Notes under the pieces: model-generated | The model's database searches: none | What the model saw: only the letters and a program-made list of their open reading frames with translations | What the model was told of the DNA's origin: nothing | Made by a program: the position numbers and the translations under genes | Source: Pseudisothecium myosuroides | Lineage: Eukaryota > Streptophyta > Bryopsida > Hypnales > Lembophyllaceae | Length of the DNA: 64,000 nucleotides | Assembly (NCBI GenBank): GCA_951799445.1 | Contig: OX637295.1 | Span: 22,072,001-22,136,000, forward strand | Reading direction: 5' to 3' | Shown here: positions 1 to 11,110 of the stretch, one piece after another | How the letters are laid out: every line of letters begins with the position of its first letter | Position numbering within the stretch: the first letter of the stretch is position 1

Positions 1-190
1 AATTGAAATCTAACCCAAGTCGTTTCATATTTTTTGGAATTAGTTACAAATTTTTGAAGTTGGAAAAAAGTGGTCATTTGTGGTCCACCTCTTGAAATGT
101 GCATAGGTGGTACATTGAAGAAAGCAGAATGTACCTCTGAGTCATGTTCCATTTTAATGCCCCCTTTGTTTTACAGCCTCCTACCTTATG
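1..190. repeat. Dispersed repeat, copy 1
   Basis: This segment is closely matched, in the same orientation, by about 59185-59400; the second copy has short extra insertions. Shared landmarks are the CGTTTCATATTTTTTGGA stretch, the TGGTCATTTGTGGTC stretch and GTACCTCTGAGTCATGTTC. A weaker third match lies near 55940-56040. No coding potential is visible. It is probably part of an unclassified mobile element whose left side lies outside the window. Confidence 0.7.
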
Positions 191-554
191 TACATTGGAA
201 CCTTTCTAAACTGTTTGGTCCTGGACTGTCTAACAAGATCACTGTATAGAGGTTTATTTGCTTATGGAGGGTCATTTTTAGTTATAATTAACCTTTGTTA
301 TAAAGACAAGTCTGGAACCGCTCTGACACATTAGCTTAGAGAGGTTTATTTGCTTATGGAGAATCGACTTACGGAGGTTGTACTATACGAAGAGAGGTTT
401 ATGCATTTTGAGAAGTGTAAATAATAGCCACTAACTAATGTGGCCTCTAATCACACTACTTTTTAGAAAAAGTACTTGAAGTTGGGCCCACCTACAAACT
501 CCCTCAGTGCATATTATACACTATAAAAAGATACATTAAGAGAGGTTCTATTGT

Positions 555-914
555 AGCTTTGTCTTGTGAGTAGAGAGAAACTTCATTCTAGGAATAGCTT
601 TGTCTTATGAGTTGGAAAAAGTTAGTAAGAAAATACTACATTTTAGGAGTAGCTTTGTTTTGTGAGTAGAGAAAAAACTACATTTTATGAGGAGCTTTGT
701 CTTGTGAGTAGGAAAATATTATATTTTAGGCGTAGCTCGGTCTTTGTAAGTAGAAAAATACTACATTTTTGAAATAGATTTGTCTTGTGAGTAGAAAAAA
801 ACTACATTTTAGGAGTAGGTTTGTCTTTGTAAATAGAAAAATATTACATATTAGAAATAGATTTGTCTTGTGAGTAGAAAAAAAATACATTTTAGGAGTA
901 GCTTTGTCTTATTG
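555..914. repeat. Minisatellite, ~42-bp unit, 8-9 copies
   Basis: The unit AGCTTTGTCTTGTGAGTAG followed by AAAAAYTACATTTTAGGAGT recurs head to tail with small length changes and substitutions. Two alternating variants (TTGTGAGTAG and TTTGTAAGTAG) suggest a higher-order dimer in the right half. No ORF runs through it. Confidence 0.85.
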
Positions 915-1122
915 TCAAATTAGAAGCAACCAAAAAGTTCAAGTCCAATGTTAAAATCAATTTTCTACAAGTTGGAAATTTCCTCCACCCACTTTTTATA
1001 TACTTTTCTCTTTCTAATCATGTTGGCAAACTTATTATGAACCTCCTAAAACTCATAACTACAAATCAAACTTCAAACCATAATTGACTCCAAACAAGAA
1101 CACAAATACACTATACATGTGC

Positions 1123-1152
1123 ATACACACACACACACACACACATATATAT
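1123..1152. repeat. (AC)n-(AT)n microsatellite
   Basis: About 11 AC dinucleotides run directly into a short AT run. This is a simple-sequence repeat with no other feature. Confidence 0.9.
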
Positions 1153-1535
1153 AAACAAAAGAATACTTTTATAAACAACTTAAACCACCTGACCATACTG
1201 AAAAATCAATAATTAAAAATACATCCAAAGTTTGAAGTAAAATAGAGCATTCAATTTTAAGTATTTTTTTCAAAATTTAAAATTGGAGATGAAACTAGAG
1301 TAGCCATGGCAATCATTTCATTAAGGTAGAGCCACCCATAACCGACCAAATAAGTAATTCTGACATGATCTGGAGTAGTGAAGGCAAAGCAAATATTTTT
1401 TAGAGGTACATCAATAGAAATGACAAGGATTGCAAAAAAATTGGTAATTTTATCGGTTGAAGTGAAATTACTAAGAATTTTGGGAGGCAAAAAGTGCTCC
1501 GGGCCCATGGCCAATGTCTACATTAGAGAAAAAAC

Positions 1536-1645
1536 CAGCCCTTTGGAGGGCTGCTCCGGAGTGACAAGCCAAGCTATTAAAATGCTTGGCCTGTCACTCC
1601 AAAACTGTCCTGCGGTGAGCAGTCAGCTTGGCTGACTGCTCGCCG
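1536..1645. repeat. Three consecutive hairpins
   Basis: Three inverted repeats sit back to back. Hairpin 1 is 1536-1553 (6-bp stem). Hairpin 2 is 1558-1600 (17-bp arms with one mismatch, 9-nt loop). Hairpin 3 is 1613-1645 (15-bp arms with one mismatch, 3-nt loop TTG). The block is much more GC-rich than its AT-rich flanks. It may be the remnant of a palindromic mobile element or encode a structured RNA; no known RNA family is recognised. Confidence 0.75.
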
Positions 1646-2036
1646 AAACGGTTAGAAATCGCAATTTTTTTTTTAATAATTTTTTAAGACTAAAAATTTT
1701 TAAAAAAAAATCAACTTTGAAAAGGAAAAAACAACACATTCTAAACTTGGTCAAAAATACGTGCACCTACAGGTCGGGAAGTGGGTCACTGATAGCGAAT
1801 GGGTGGCTCTACCTTAGTTGGGCTCCAACTCAAACAATATCATTTTTATGGAAAAAATTCAAATCTTAACAACTCCCAAAATACTCTAAAAAGGCAAATT
1901 TTGGTGATTAATTTTTGTAGGATCTTCTTCTTTGGAAAAGCCAACAATATTACAATGAGAAAATTATATATGTTTGTCCTTGAAATTTGTGTGGAAAAAG
2001 GAGGTACTTCCAATGAGTGTTCTTGTTTTTTTAACC

Positions 2037-2468
2037 CTATAAAGCGAGTGTGGACACTTAATGTTTGATGGATTACAAAGAATCTTTCCATGTAAGACAA
2101 AAGTTTAGATGTTCATCTTTGGAGGTCTTGTTCAATAGTTTGACCTCCAATGACTGCTCTTGAATTTGTTTTATCCTACGTGAAGGTCAAATTCGGCAAA
2201 AAATAAGTCATTTCTATAAATTTAAAAAAAAAGTGTCACATGTCATCTTGTGAATGGTGTGAGGTGACATAAAACCCTGGAAATCTAACGTGGAAAGTGA
2301 ATTTCGGCACGTGAGTGCTGAATCAAACATTCACGTATGGTAGCCCTGTAAAGCCGATGTGTACACTTAGTGTTCAATGGATGACAGAGAATCCTTCCAT
2401 GTAAGGTTGAACTGCGGATGTTCATCCTTGGAAGTCTTGTACTGATTTGTTAGACCTCCAATGACTAA
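2037..2468. repeat. Diverged direct duplication
   Basis: 2037-2160 and 2344-2468 are diverged direct copies. Both contain TAAAG..GATGTGTACACTTA, TCCATGTAAG, GATGTTCATC and GACCTCCAATGACT. A third copy lies in the opposite orientation at about 55188-55285, so this is a dispersed family rather than only a local duplication. The CCTACGTGAAGGTCA stretch at 2175 also recurs near 59540. Confidence 0.7.
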
Positions 2469-2548
2469 TTTTTTAAATTTAAAGTAGATGATTTCACATG
2501 GTACCCAAAAGGATGATTTCTATGGTGACCAGTCTGACATTTAGACAA

Positions 2549-2696
2549 TAGAGGAAATTTCAGCCCTCGAAGGGGCTGTAAGTTTTGAATCCCCCGGTGC
2601 AATTGTGGAAAAAATAGAAATAAAAAATTATTTAAATTTGGGTGCTAATGTGGCACATTAGCGCCATGTCAGACTTTTAATTTATTTATTTATTTT

Positions 2697-2740
<44 letters not shown>

Positions 2741-2840
2741 CTTTTTATAATAATAATTTTTTTTTTCCAGTAATTGCACCAAAGGGGTGCCAAAAACGAC
2801 CAGTTAGCGGCCTCTTTGAGGACTGAAACTTCTTCTAATG
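2549..2840. mobile_element. Palindromic MITE family A, copy 1
   Basis: This copy begins GAGGAAATTTCAGCCCTCGA and ends ACTGAAACTTCTTCTAATG, which are inverted versions of each other. A second copy is at 29387-29650. Shared landmarks are TGCAATTGTGG/GTAATTGCACC arms and a central GTGGCAC palindrome. The right half holds a (TA)n run at about 2700-2738. There is no coding capacity. The short length and palindromic build indicate a non-autonomous DNA transposon. Confidence 0.75.
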
Positions 2841-4642
2841 GTTTAAAAAAAGGCAAATTCATCAGTTCCCAGAAGCCAAGGACGTAATTTCGAACTGAGA
2901 GCCAGCAATGGAACCAACATGGCAAGCTGCTCGTGTGAAGACTTCTTTTTAAAGATTCCTGCAACATCAGGAATCTTTGAAGTTTTGGCTGCACCTTCTG
3001 GGAAAAGAAATTGTGGATCCCTGATTTCTTTGTCTGTGAGATTCAATCTGAAGCATCCAGGGACCTTCTTCCTTGACACTGATTTGTCCGATTGGAGAGG
3101 GCACAAAATTAGTGTCACAAAACAAAATGCTGAAAAAAATAATAAAATAAATTGGAATTTTTTTATAATAACTAGGTCTTCGCACACACTACCATCAATG
3201 ATTTATCTTATAGATCGAAAGATATTGATTTTCAAAAAAATATTGTAACCTATTGTAAGCACAATTATTAGTGGTAGCCAAAATCCAAGTTAATAATCTT
3301 CCTATCTTAAAATACTGATTTGAATATCCTAGCATCCAAAAAAGTCTAACTTGCCATTTTTGCTAGAGGGAATATCATTAAGCATTTATAGACACAAAGT
3401 GTAATAATTCATCTACTTATTCACATTGATTAGACCTCATTCATCAAACATTCATCCAAATTTGAGAAGAGGGTTTTGCACTATTCAAATTCTCACAATA
3501 ATTGAATTAACTTTTATTAGTAGTAATACTATTTTGAATTGTTGAAAAGATAAGAGAATTTCTAGTTCAAAAATGGAGATTTAAAATTTAAAAAAAATGT
3601 CCTCGTGTTCCTCTATGCAAGTTCCTATGAGTCCATGGACACAAGTAAGGCCAATCGCTTTGGTAGACCCTTTATTTCAACCAACAAAGCCTCAAAGCCC
3701 ACTAGCACCCCAAACATGAACCAAATTACATCTACACATTGGGCATAGGCTTACAATAGCCCTCCATTTGGCAGTGTCAAAGACTCTCGATACTTCCCTA
3801 AGGTAGATGAGGTTCAAGCTCTTTTCATGTATTTGTGTGGAAAGAGTGCGTACCCATCTATCATTTTCACAAAATTGAGTATTCATTTTTTAGGTTCTTG
3901 ACATTTTTTTGGCGCCCTTACTAATAGGATAAATTAATGTAGTTTCAAGGAATGCAAATTTGATCACTGCTGATTTTGATTTTCATTAATTTTGCGCATT
4001 CACTAATAGGATAAATTAGTGTAGCGCCATTGCAACCCAAAGAATGCAAATTTGGTTATTGCTGATTTAGATTCTCATCAAAGTAAAGAATATTGGTTAA
4101 AAGGGATGATTTTAGTGCAAGCCACTAATGTAATTTCTTTGTTGTCTTCAGTTTACCATCTGGGGTATGCTCTTGCAGTTTTCACTGTTTGAGCAATGCA
4201 TGAGTATACTTCAATAACAACCGGCCCAAATTGAATTGCTAAATCAACAATCTGCAAAGAATTCAGTAGAAGAATCATGATCTATGTCAACTAGGAAAAT
4301 GACTCACGAGAAGACCCACATGATGAATTTGACTACTTGTACAGTACATCTGCTTGTAGTCATCTCCCTAGTCTACACAGATCATGTTTCTTCTAGTGAT
4401 TAGACATGAATGACAGAATCACTCCCTTCCAATACTAACTCATGATTCATCAGACCTGCAGTGCAACTTTTAATTTGTCGCTGCTTCAGTCACCCTGCTA
4501 CAGACATCGCTTGATTTAGTTAAATGAAAAGCTCCCAAATTCCATCACCTTGAGAGGCATGAGATCCTTATCATTGCACTGCATTGAACAGATCAAACTC
4601 TATCTGAAATTAATCATCTCGTGCAAGGAATTGCTCCACAAT
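2841..4642. other. Intergenic, no recognised gene
   Basis: This AT-rich spacer holds only short ORFs and none matches a family I recognise. The motif ACTAATAGGATAAATTA occurs twice (about 3920 and 4002), suggesting a small diverged duplication. The tract at 2843-3187 has moderately complex composition but no convincing exon. Confidence 0.5.
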
Positions 4643-5622
4643 GTGGCAGGTAATGAACGGGGAGTACCGGCATTTAGTTACAACCTAGCATTTAGTTACA
4701 ACCTAGCCGGTTGATTTTGAGAATTTCCGATTGAGATAGAAAAGTTTCGGTAGAGGTTCCAGATGAAAAAAGAGATTTTCAGAAATGGACCGGTTAGGAA
4801 AATAAAATGTCGGCTTTTTGCCGTCCACCCTAGGAGCATGTTGGAAAATTACCAATTCAAAATTCATGAATCCGGTTTTTAGCCGGCCGGGATTATACTT
4901 TGTAGGAAATTTTTTATATAGTAAATTTTTTTTTTATTCTATGTTTTTTTATTTCACATATATATATATATATATTTTATTTTTTATTTTTTATTTTTTT
5001 ATTTTTTAACTTTTTCTGTACTAACTCCTAAGTTAGGACACCTCGCAGAGTGACAGACTCACTAACTTTCACTAACTCTTTCTTTAATTCTATCTTTTAC
5101 TTCTAATTAGGGGCGGCTGGATCAGGGTTTAGGGTTTTGGGCAGGAGCGCCAGACCGCCAGTGCGCCATCTCAGAGTCTCAGTCAGTCTCTCACAACGTC
5201 TCTCTCGCACTGTCGCACACTCGCAGTCTCGCACACTCACAATTGTCTTTTTTTTTCTTTTCGGTCCATCGCTCCTGAATTGCTGATCGCTCCTGACCCC
5301 TGAATTGCTGATCGCTCCCTCGCATTGTTGATTGGCTGGTCTCTCCCTCGCATCGCTAATCGCTCCATCGCTGATCGACCTTCTTGGATCACGAATACTC
5401 CCTGCAGGTATGTGACTCGGTCCTTGCGCTTGCAAAGTTGTGAGTTGTGATGGTCGACTTGCGTCACTTACTTTAGCATAGTGCGGGACTGCGGGGCTAC
5501 AATTCTAGGATTCAAGAGTTCATGCTTCACTGCTGAACTTGTATAATTGAGGTCTAATTTTGGCTTTACGTGAATGTTGCAGGAAATTAGGCACATCAGA
5601 CTGAGCAGAGTAACTAGGGTTC

Positions 5623-7868
5623 ATGGCTAAACGCCAGAGGTCTTTGAGGGACCACTACTTTGCAAAATCTAGGGAAACAGAAGTTGTTCATCTTCTGTCT
5701 TCGGGGTCTGAGAACGAGTCTTCTGCTGGAACTGCTGATTCTGGGGTTAATGGAACTGCTCCTCCTTCAGAAGCATAGATTGCTCAAAGTCAGTGGAAGG
5801 ACCAGTGGCTTGTGCAATTTGAATGGCTGCAATTTGATGCTAACGTTGGGAGGGTGTTTTGTAAGGTTTGCAAGGACAAAGGCGGGCGATCATCGTATGC
5901 CAAAGACGGCTCAAAAAACCTGAAGGTAAGTGCTTTCCAAGATCACTCCCGCTCCAATGAGCACAGACGTCTCGCGTGGGCATTGCAGAGTGGTGGAAAG
6001 GTGATGGAGAAAGCAATTTTGAGCGGCTAGAGAGCGTGCGATGAGGCTGTGGCGTCTTTGCTGCGGGCTGCATATTTTTTGGGGAAGAATTCTTTACCCT
6101 ACTCTAAATTTCCCTCTTTATGTAAATTATTGGTAACTGTTAAAGCCTTGATGACCTTATCTTTGTATCAGGACGAGAAAGCATATGCAGATCTGATGAT
6201 GTGCATTTTGGTTGTGATTTAGAAGCAAATTTTTCAACCGTGTTCGAAATTCACCGTTTTTTGGTGTGATAATAGACGAATCTACCAATATCAGCGTCAC
6301 AGGGCACCTTGTGGTGTTCGCTAGCATCATTGAGGAGGGTCTGCCGGTGACTGTTTTCTTGGGCTTGCTGCCAATTGAAGGTGGGAAGAAGGACGCTGGC
6401 ATCATTTACAAAATCTTGATTGCAGCTCTGCGATCATGGAACCTGGACCTGCAGAAGTTCCTGGGCTTCGGTAGCGACGGCGCCAGCACAATGACAAGCT
6501 CTCGCACTGGAGTGGCTGCACAACTGAAGAAAGAGGTAAACCCTTACCTACTCGCTGTTCATTGTGTGGCGCACCGCACGAACTTGGCTGCCCTCGATGC
6601 TGCGAAGTCGCCTACCTGCAAGGTAATTTCAGGTGAGATTGATTCCCTCTTGAATGATGTTGTTGCTTTTTTTCACAAGTCGTCTAAGCGGAAGCATGCT
6701 TTGGCTGCCTTGCAAGAGGAATTCTTTGATGCACGAAAATGTATGAAACGCTACCACAAAATTAGATGGCTGTCTCGTTGGCAGGCGGTGAGTACTTTGT
6801 GTGACTCATTAGAGTTTGTCTTGTGTTATTTTCGTGATGTGAAGGACAACGATTCTGGTAAGGCTACGTCAATTTTAGAAAAGCTGTCCCAATTCAAGAT
6901 CATTTACATTTTGTTCTTCCTTGCTGATATTTTGAAGTGCTTGGTTATGTTGTCTAAAGTCTTCCAATGTAAATTTGTAGATGTCACCTCTATAGGCAGC
7001 ATAGTGCGCACAGAGATAGCTCAGATTTGGATGCTCTTCATTGTAGAAAACACAGATTTGAATGCTGACACTTTTAACGACAGCACAGGGTTTCATGTGC
7101 TTCCTGAGTATGACCCTTTCGGGGGTCATCTGAGGAAGCTTCCAAGCCAGATACGGGGGAATATGTTTCATGATATTGCAATGTCTAGGTCTAGACTAGG
7201 AACCGACTTGGAGGAAGCTCTCCAATTTCAGCGTTCATTTGCTGAAGCAGTCTGTGAGGGTTTGGAAGCTCAATTTCAAGACAATGACCTGATTTCTTGC
7301 TTCAAAGTACTTAACCCTTCTAATATGCCGTCCAAGCAAGTTGGATTGCAGAGTAGGGGTGTCTCCGAGTTGGACAGACTGCTGCAGCTGCATGGAGAGG
7401 ACTGATCACATTCAGGTTTTTCCTTCCCCCTCCTTCTTGACGTGCAGGCTTGCAAGAGGGAGTTTCTGTCTTTCAAACTACAATGTACTACTGAGTGGGG
7501 GGACAAAACCTTCCGGGATTTGTGGGGCATGATCACTTGGAATCATGCCCTACAAATCCGGTATCCAAATTTGCTTATCCTTGCTGATATAGGTAGAATG
7601 CGTTTGCACAGCCACCTGCGAGAGAGCTTTCAGCATTCAGAATTTAATTAAAACTCGTGTTAGGAACCGATTGGGAAGCAAAAACCTGGAGGCTCTGCTT
7701 AGAGTTGCTTTAGAAGGACCGGAAGATGAGTATGATGGTATAGTGCACAATGCCATACCCTTGTGGAAGCATGAAACAAAATACAAGTATCTCTATGCTA
7801 ATCCTTCTACTTACTTGTCTAATTCAGCCCCAGGTCCTAGTGCAAGCTGTGTTGACAGCTTCTTGTGA
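5623..7868 (+). pseudogene. hAT-type transposase, disrupted
   Basis: Translation from ATG 5623 gives a short lysine/arginine-rich start, a stop at 5776-5778, and then in the same frame a zinc-finger-like segment with FCKVC and a later His pair, ending at 6028. The main open stretch is 6266-7405, with no ATG at its start. It carries DESTN, a GSDGASTMTSSRTGV block and HCVAHRTNLAALDAA, typical of hAT transposases of the KIAA1586/ZNF862-like type. The C-terminal dimerisation region follows at about 7442-7868: YPNLLILAD, then after a frame change near 7595 ERAFSIQNLIKTRVRNRL. At least two stops and two frame changes make it non-functional unless spliced unusually. A probable 5'-leader intron runs from CAG|GTATGT (5408) to TTGCAG (5581). 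Confidence 0.85.
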
Positions 7869-7886
7869 TTTGTATTCCTTTGTTGC

Positions 7887-8008
7887 CTTCTCAATGGTGG
7901 CTTGTTCTCACTCCTCTCCCCATTTTTTTTGCTCATGTTGTTTGATTCTTCTCAATGGTGGCTTGTTCTCACTCTTCTCCCCATTTTTTTTTGCTCATGT
8001 TGTTTGAT
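7887..8008. repeat. 61-bp tandem duplication
   Basis: Two nearly identical 61-bp copies begin CTTCTCAATGGTGGCTTGTT at 7887 and 7948, just downstream of the transposase reading frame. It is probably a replication-slippage duplication in the transposon 3' region. Confidence 0.9.
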
Positions 8009-8047
8009 TCTTGTAAATGTGAATGTTGTGGGTATGTCATACTAACT

Positions 8048-8101
8048 AGCCTCCTGAAAATGCATCGACCCTCTTCTGGATCGGTGCATTTTCAGAAGGC
8101 T
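8048..8101. repeat. Hairpin, 24-bp stem
   Basis: AGCCTCCTGAAAATGCATCG at 8048 pairs with the inverse ending at 8101, with about three mismatches and a short loop near 8075. It lies 3' of the hAT transposase frame and could act as an RNA 3'-end structure or as a subterminal transposon repeat. Confidence 0.75.
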
Positions 8102-8179
8102 GAATCCCTAGCCCTAAGTTGGTAGGGGCAATGCTAGGTTGAAATCCTGCTAGGGATATTGCTTATGAATCCATTTTAA

Positions 8180-9114
8180 CCCCTAAAGGTCTGAGACTAT
8201 GTTTTCACCAAAATCGCTCCAAAACTACCATTTCTAATACAAGTACCAAATTTTATAAAAAAAAATATTTTTGGAAACATGTAACCGTAAGATCTCATAG
8301 AACACTGGTTTGAGAAAATGTGAAAAAAAATTTAGAATTTTCCACCATGCGGATTGGAAGATATTAGCGTTTGAATTGACAAAACCCCTTTTTTTGTCCC
8401 TGCGAAAATCCGGGCAGCTGCACTTCACAAGGTCACATTTGTATGAAAAAATGCCCAAAATGGTGGTTACTCTTTGGATTCATTCTTCTAGGCAAGTTGG
8501 CTACATGCTTGAAAATTTTCAGATCATTTGGAATTGCACAACATATAGGAAAAAAATAGTAAGTAGAAAGAAGTAGAGAATGATTCAAAACACTAAATTG
8601 TTAAGAATTTATTTATGGAATTGAAAAATGCCAACCCCAACGGTTGTAATGTTGTAATAAATAATCTACATCCAATGTTTTTGTTTTTTTTCAAAAATAT
8701 TGGAAATTGAGTGAAATAAAGGACTTCAAAGTTTATTTTAGAGTAGAAATTCCATAACTACCCTCACACTAAGAATCCTCATAACTTTTGACTCATTAAT
8801 CCAAATGGAATGATTTAAAGCTTTCCACGTATATATAAATCTAAAGAACCAATTTCAAATTTTTATTTTTAAAAAAAATGATTTTTAAAGAATTTTTTGA
8901 GCTGCCCGGGCTGCCCGCCGCGCACCAAAAATTACATATCATCCAATAACTTTTTAACCATGTAGTCAAAAGTTATGAAAATTGTTGGGCCTTAAAGATA
9001 CTCCTCGGGCACATCTTGTGTGAAAATTTCAAAGAAAAAAAATAAAAACTCCATTCGTAGTGAGCTGCCCAAAATCGCTATGTTGTCAAAAAATGGTGTT
9101 TGGACCTTTAGGGG
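8180..9114 (+). mobile_element. TTAA element, 935-bp class, nested in hAT
   Basis: The left end reads TTAA|CCCCTAAAGGTC (TTAA at 8176-8179) and the right end GACCTTTAGGGG|TTAA (TTAA at 9115-9118). The interior matches the elements at 57393-58310 (same orientation) and 37168-38100 and 41193-42128 (opposite). Shared landmarks are CATTTCTA followed by a T-rich tract, a GTAACCGTAAGATC-like stretch and a GCTGCCCGGGC block. No transposase is encoded. It interrupts the hAT element, so it inserted later. TTAA target duplication with CCC-starting ends is the piggyBac arrangement. Confidence 0.82.
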
Positions 9115-9986
9115 TTAAGCAAAACAAAGCCACTTCAAGAATAAAGAATTACAACCGGATAGATTTTGACTTTGAAGGAAAATTTCCAAGTGGAATTGGA
9201 CAATGACAGCAATGCTACCGGGAGAAAAAAAATATTGTAGGAAATCGACCGGCCAACTCTGGAACCTCCCGGCACACTTCCGGCCAATTTTTTAAATAAC
9301 CGGGGGGATGAAAATCTGTCGGAAATGGACCGTTTGGCCCACAGAACTCCCCGTTCATTGGTGGCAGGAACACGAATATTCAAGAGTGATAAATATATTA
9401 TCGACTTGTCAGAGTTTTGAATTAACTTACAGGATCAAAGTAAGTGCACAAGACGTACAACAAGACGTGAAGATATAAGTTATGACCGAACTATATTGTA
9501 CAGCACACAGCCTCGAGAGCCTGTTTCATTGATGAGATCATAGAACCTTTACATGGGGGTATGAAACCTTGTGTTCCAACCCAAAGAATGATCAATGCCT
9601 GTGGTAACAGAATAGTACGCTAACTTTCCTAAATACACGGAAGCTACTATCAAAATTGATCTGAGGTCGGAGGACACAATCATGCTCTCCTATCAAACAG
9701 AGACAACTCTTCTAACGAAACATTTACAAATTAAATCCTCACAAGATGGCGGCTTTCAGTGAAACCAGCGGATCAATCGGTCCCAGTCCACATTTTCAGA
9801 TCTGAAGCACTTGAAGTCTGGCACTATGGAACACATTCAATGTTACTTCGATCGTCATCATTTTTGGTTTCTGGCACTTTGAAAAAATTCGGCGTCACTT
9901 CGACTATCGATCACCTTGTGAGCTTGCATGTTTTCTCGTTCTGGCACTTTGATTTTTTACAGATTCGGTCTCACTTCGTTCGACTG

Positions 9987-10725
9987 TCACCTTGTGAGCT
10001 TGCATGTTTTCGTGATCACACTTCCAAGCTCCGTGGCAGTGGGTGGCTTCACCACAAAATCACAGTCCACATGCACCTTCACCGGAAAGCTCGTAATGGC
10101 TCCAACTTTCACACGCACTTTCGCATTCGCTCTCGTATGAATCCCCCACGCTCCCTCTTTGCGAATCCGCCGCGATCGCACTTGCATTCCGAACTCCAGC
10201 ATTGTCCACAACAAATCCTGTGGTTAACGTCGTCACATTCCTGTGCCCTTGAGAAAATCCAGCAACTGAGCTTCTTCCGAACACTTCTCCGTCATAGCTC
10301 GTCTCCACGTCGATCCCCTCGTACTTGAACCCGAGCTTCTTATTAGAGTTAGTGACGACGAGGGTGTACACCAAATCGGCGTTCAAGCTCGTCCCCTGGG
10401 GCGTGACGTTGAACGTCTTGATGTCTAATCTGTCGATGGAGAATGTTGGCGAGTGAATGGGACGAAGGACTAACCATGTGATGAGGGCGGCGAGGCCGAG
10501 GAGGAAGACGAGGGTGAAGAGGAGAGAGCACAACGTGGTGAAAAGGGTGCAGCAGCAACAGGAGAGAAGGGAGCGGTGGTTGCGAGGCTTTTTGGAAGTG
10601 GAGGGAGGAGGCAGGAGGGCGGAAGGTTTGGGGTGCATGAGGCGCGTGAAATGGAAGGGAGTGGGCTCCGTGGGGTACACTTGGGAGTGGGAGGTGGATA
10701 ACATTCTTCCGCTGGGGGACGCCAT
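9987..10725 (-). pseudogene. LEA_2 / NHL-like membrane protein, one frameshift
   Basis: The protein family is LEA_2 (NDR1/HIN1-like), single-pass membrane proteins linked to stress and pathogen responses. ATG 10725 starts MASPSGRML, giving a Pro/Ser-rich cytosolic N-terminus of about 50 residues. A Cys-rich transmembrane segment follows (SLLSCCCCTLFTTL through LAALITWLVL), then the LEA_2 fold with VYTLVVTNSNKKLGFKYEG and VDNAGV. The first frame then goes out of register. The next frame supplies an unmistakable LEA_2 end, RANAKVRVKVGA to ITKTCKLTR and stop at 9987. Removing one base from the C5 run at 10143-10147 would join them into about 245 residues, the usual family length. It could be a sequencing error, an allele or a young pseudogene. 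A 31-bp part of the 3' end is repeated 76 bp downstream (about 9912). Confidence 0.75.
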
Positions 10726-10736
10726 GGCCAAATCTG

Positions 10737-11110
10737 AGCTTCAAAATCAACCACGAATTCTTCGAAAGGATCCGTCGATTGAGCTGTCGATATATTGGTC
10801 GAGAAAGGAGAGTCTAAGCTTCGAAATCAACCACGAATTCTTCGCAAGGATCTGTCGATTGAGCTGTCGATATATTGGTCGAGAAAGGAGAGTCTAAGCT
10901 TCGAAATCAACCACAAATTCTTCGCAAGGATCTGTCGATTGAGCTGTCGATATATTGGTCGAGAAAGGAGAATCTCAGCTTCGAATCAACCACAACTTCT
11001 TCGCAAGGATCTGTCGATTGAGCTGTCGATATGTCAAGAAACTAGAGTCTAAGCTTCGAATCACCCATGAATTCTTCGCAAGGATCTGTCGACTGAGCTG
11101 TCGATTGATC
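10737..11110. repeat. 80-bp tandem repeat x5, LEA_2 leader/promoter
   Basis: Units start AGCTTCGAAATCAACCACGA at 10737, 10817, 10897, 10977 and about 11052. Each contains TCTGTCGATTGAGCTGTCGA. The first three are nearly identical; the last two are shortened and diverged. The array begins 12 bp upstream of the LEA_2 ATG, so it must lie in the 5' leader or core promoter. Because 80 is not a multiple of three, the open frame through it on the plus strand is probably incidental. Confidence 0.9.

Larger units (their letters stand above)
4651..9360 (+). mobile_element. hAT transposon, 8-bp TSD
   Basis: Direct 8-bp repeats GTGGCAGG flank the unit (4643-4650 and 9361-9368). Inside them are terminal inverted repeats: TAATGAACGGGGAGT at 4651-4665, and its inverse with one difference at 9346-9360. 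Subterminal zones on both sides are rich in CCGG-type motifs (about 4670-4880 and 9245-9340), like transposase-binding repeats of hAT elements. An 8-bp TSD is diagnostic of the hAT superfamily and agrees with the internal transposase. The body contains a nested TTAA element at 8180-9114; without it the hAT is about 3.8 kb. AGGGTTTAGGG near 5122 is telo-box-like and may belong to its promoter. Confidence 0.88.

Noticed and set aside
2686..2994. Frame ending in IYIYIYIY
   Set aside because: Translation of the (TA)n microsatellite, not a gene.
2843..3187. Minus-strand frame reading RLNLTDKEIRDPQFLFPEGA
   Set aside because: It looks moderately protein-like, but there is no family match, no supporting splice context and it overlaps a competing plus-strand frame of similar length.
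5103..5467. Minus-strand frames with RSDQQF-type repeats
   Set aside because: They arise from short CGCTCC/GCTGATCGCTCC repeats in the presumed hAT leader.
10457..11052. Plus-strand frames with repeated RILRKDLSIELSIYWSRKES
   Set aside because: They are antisense to LEA_2 and run through the 80-bp array, whose period is not a multiple of three; better explained as repeat translation.
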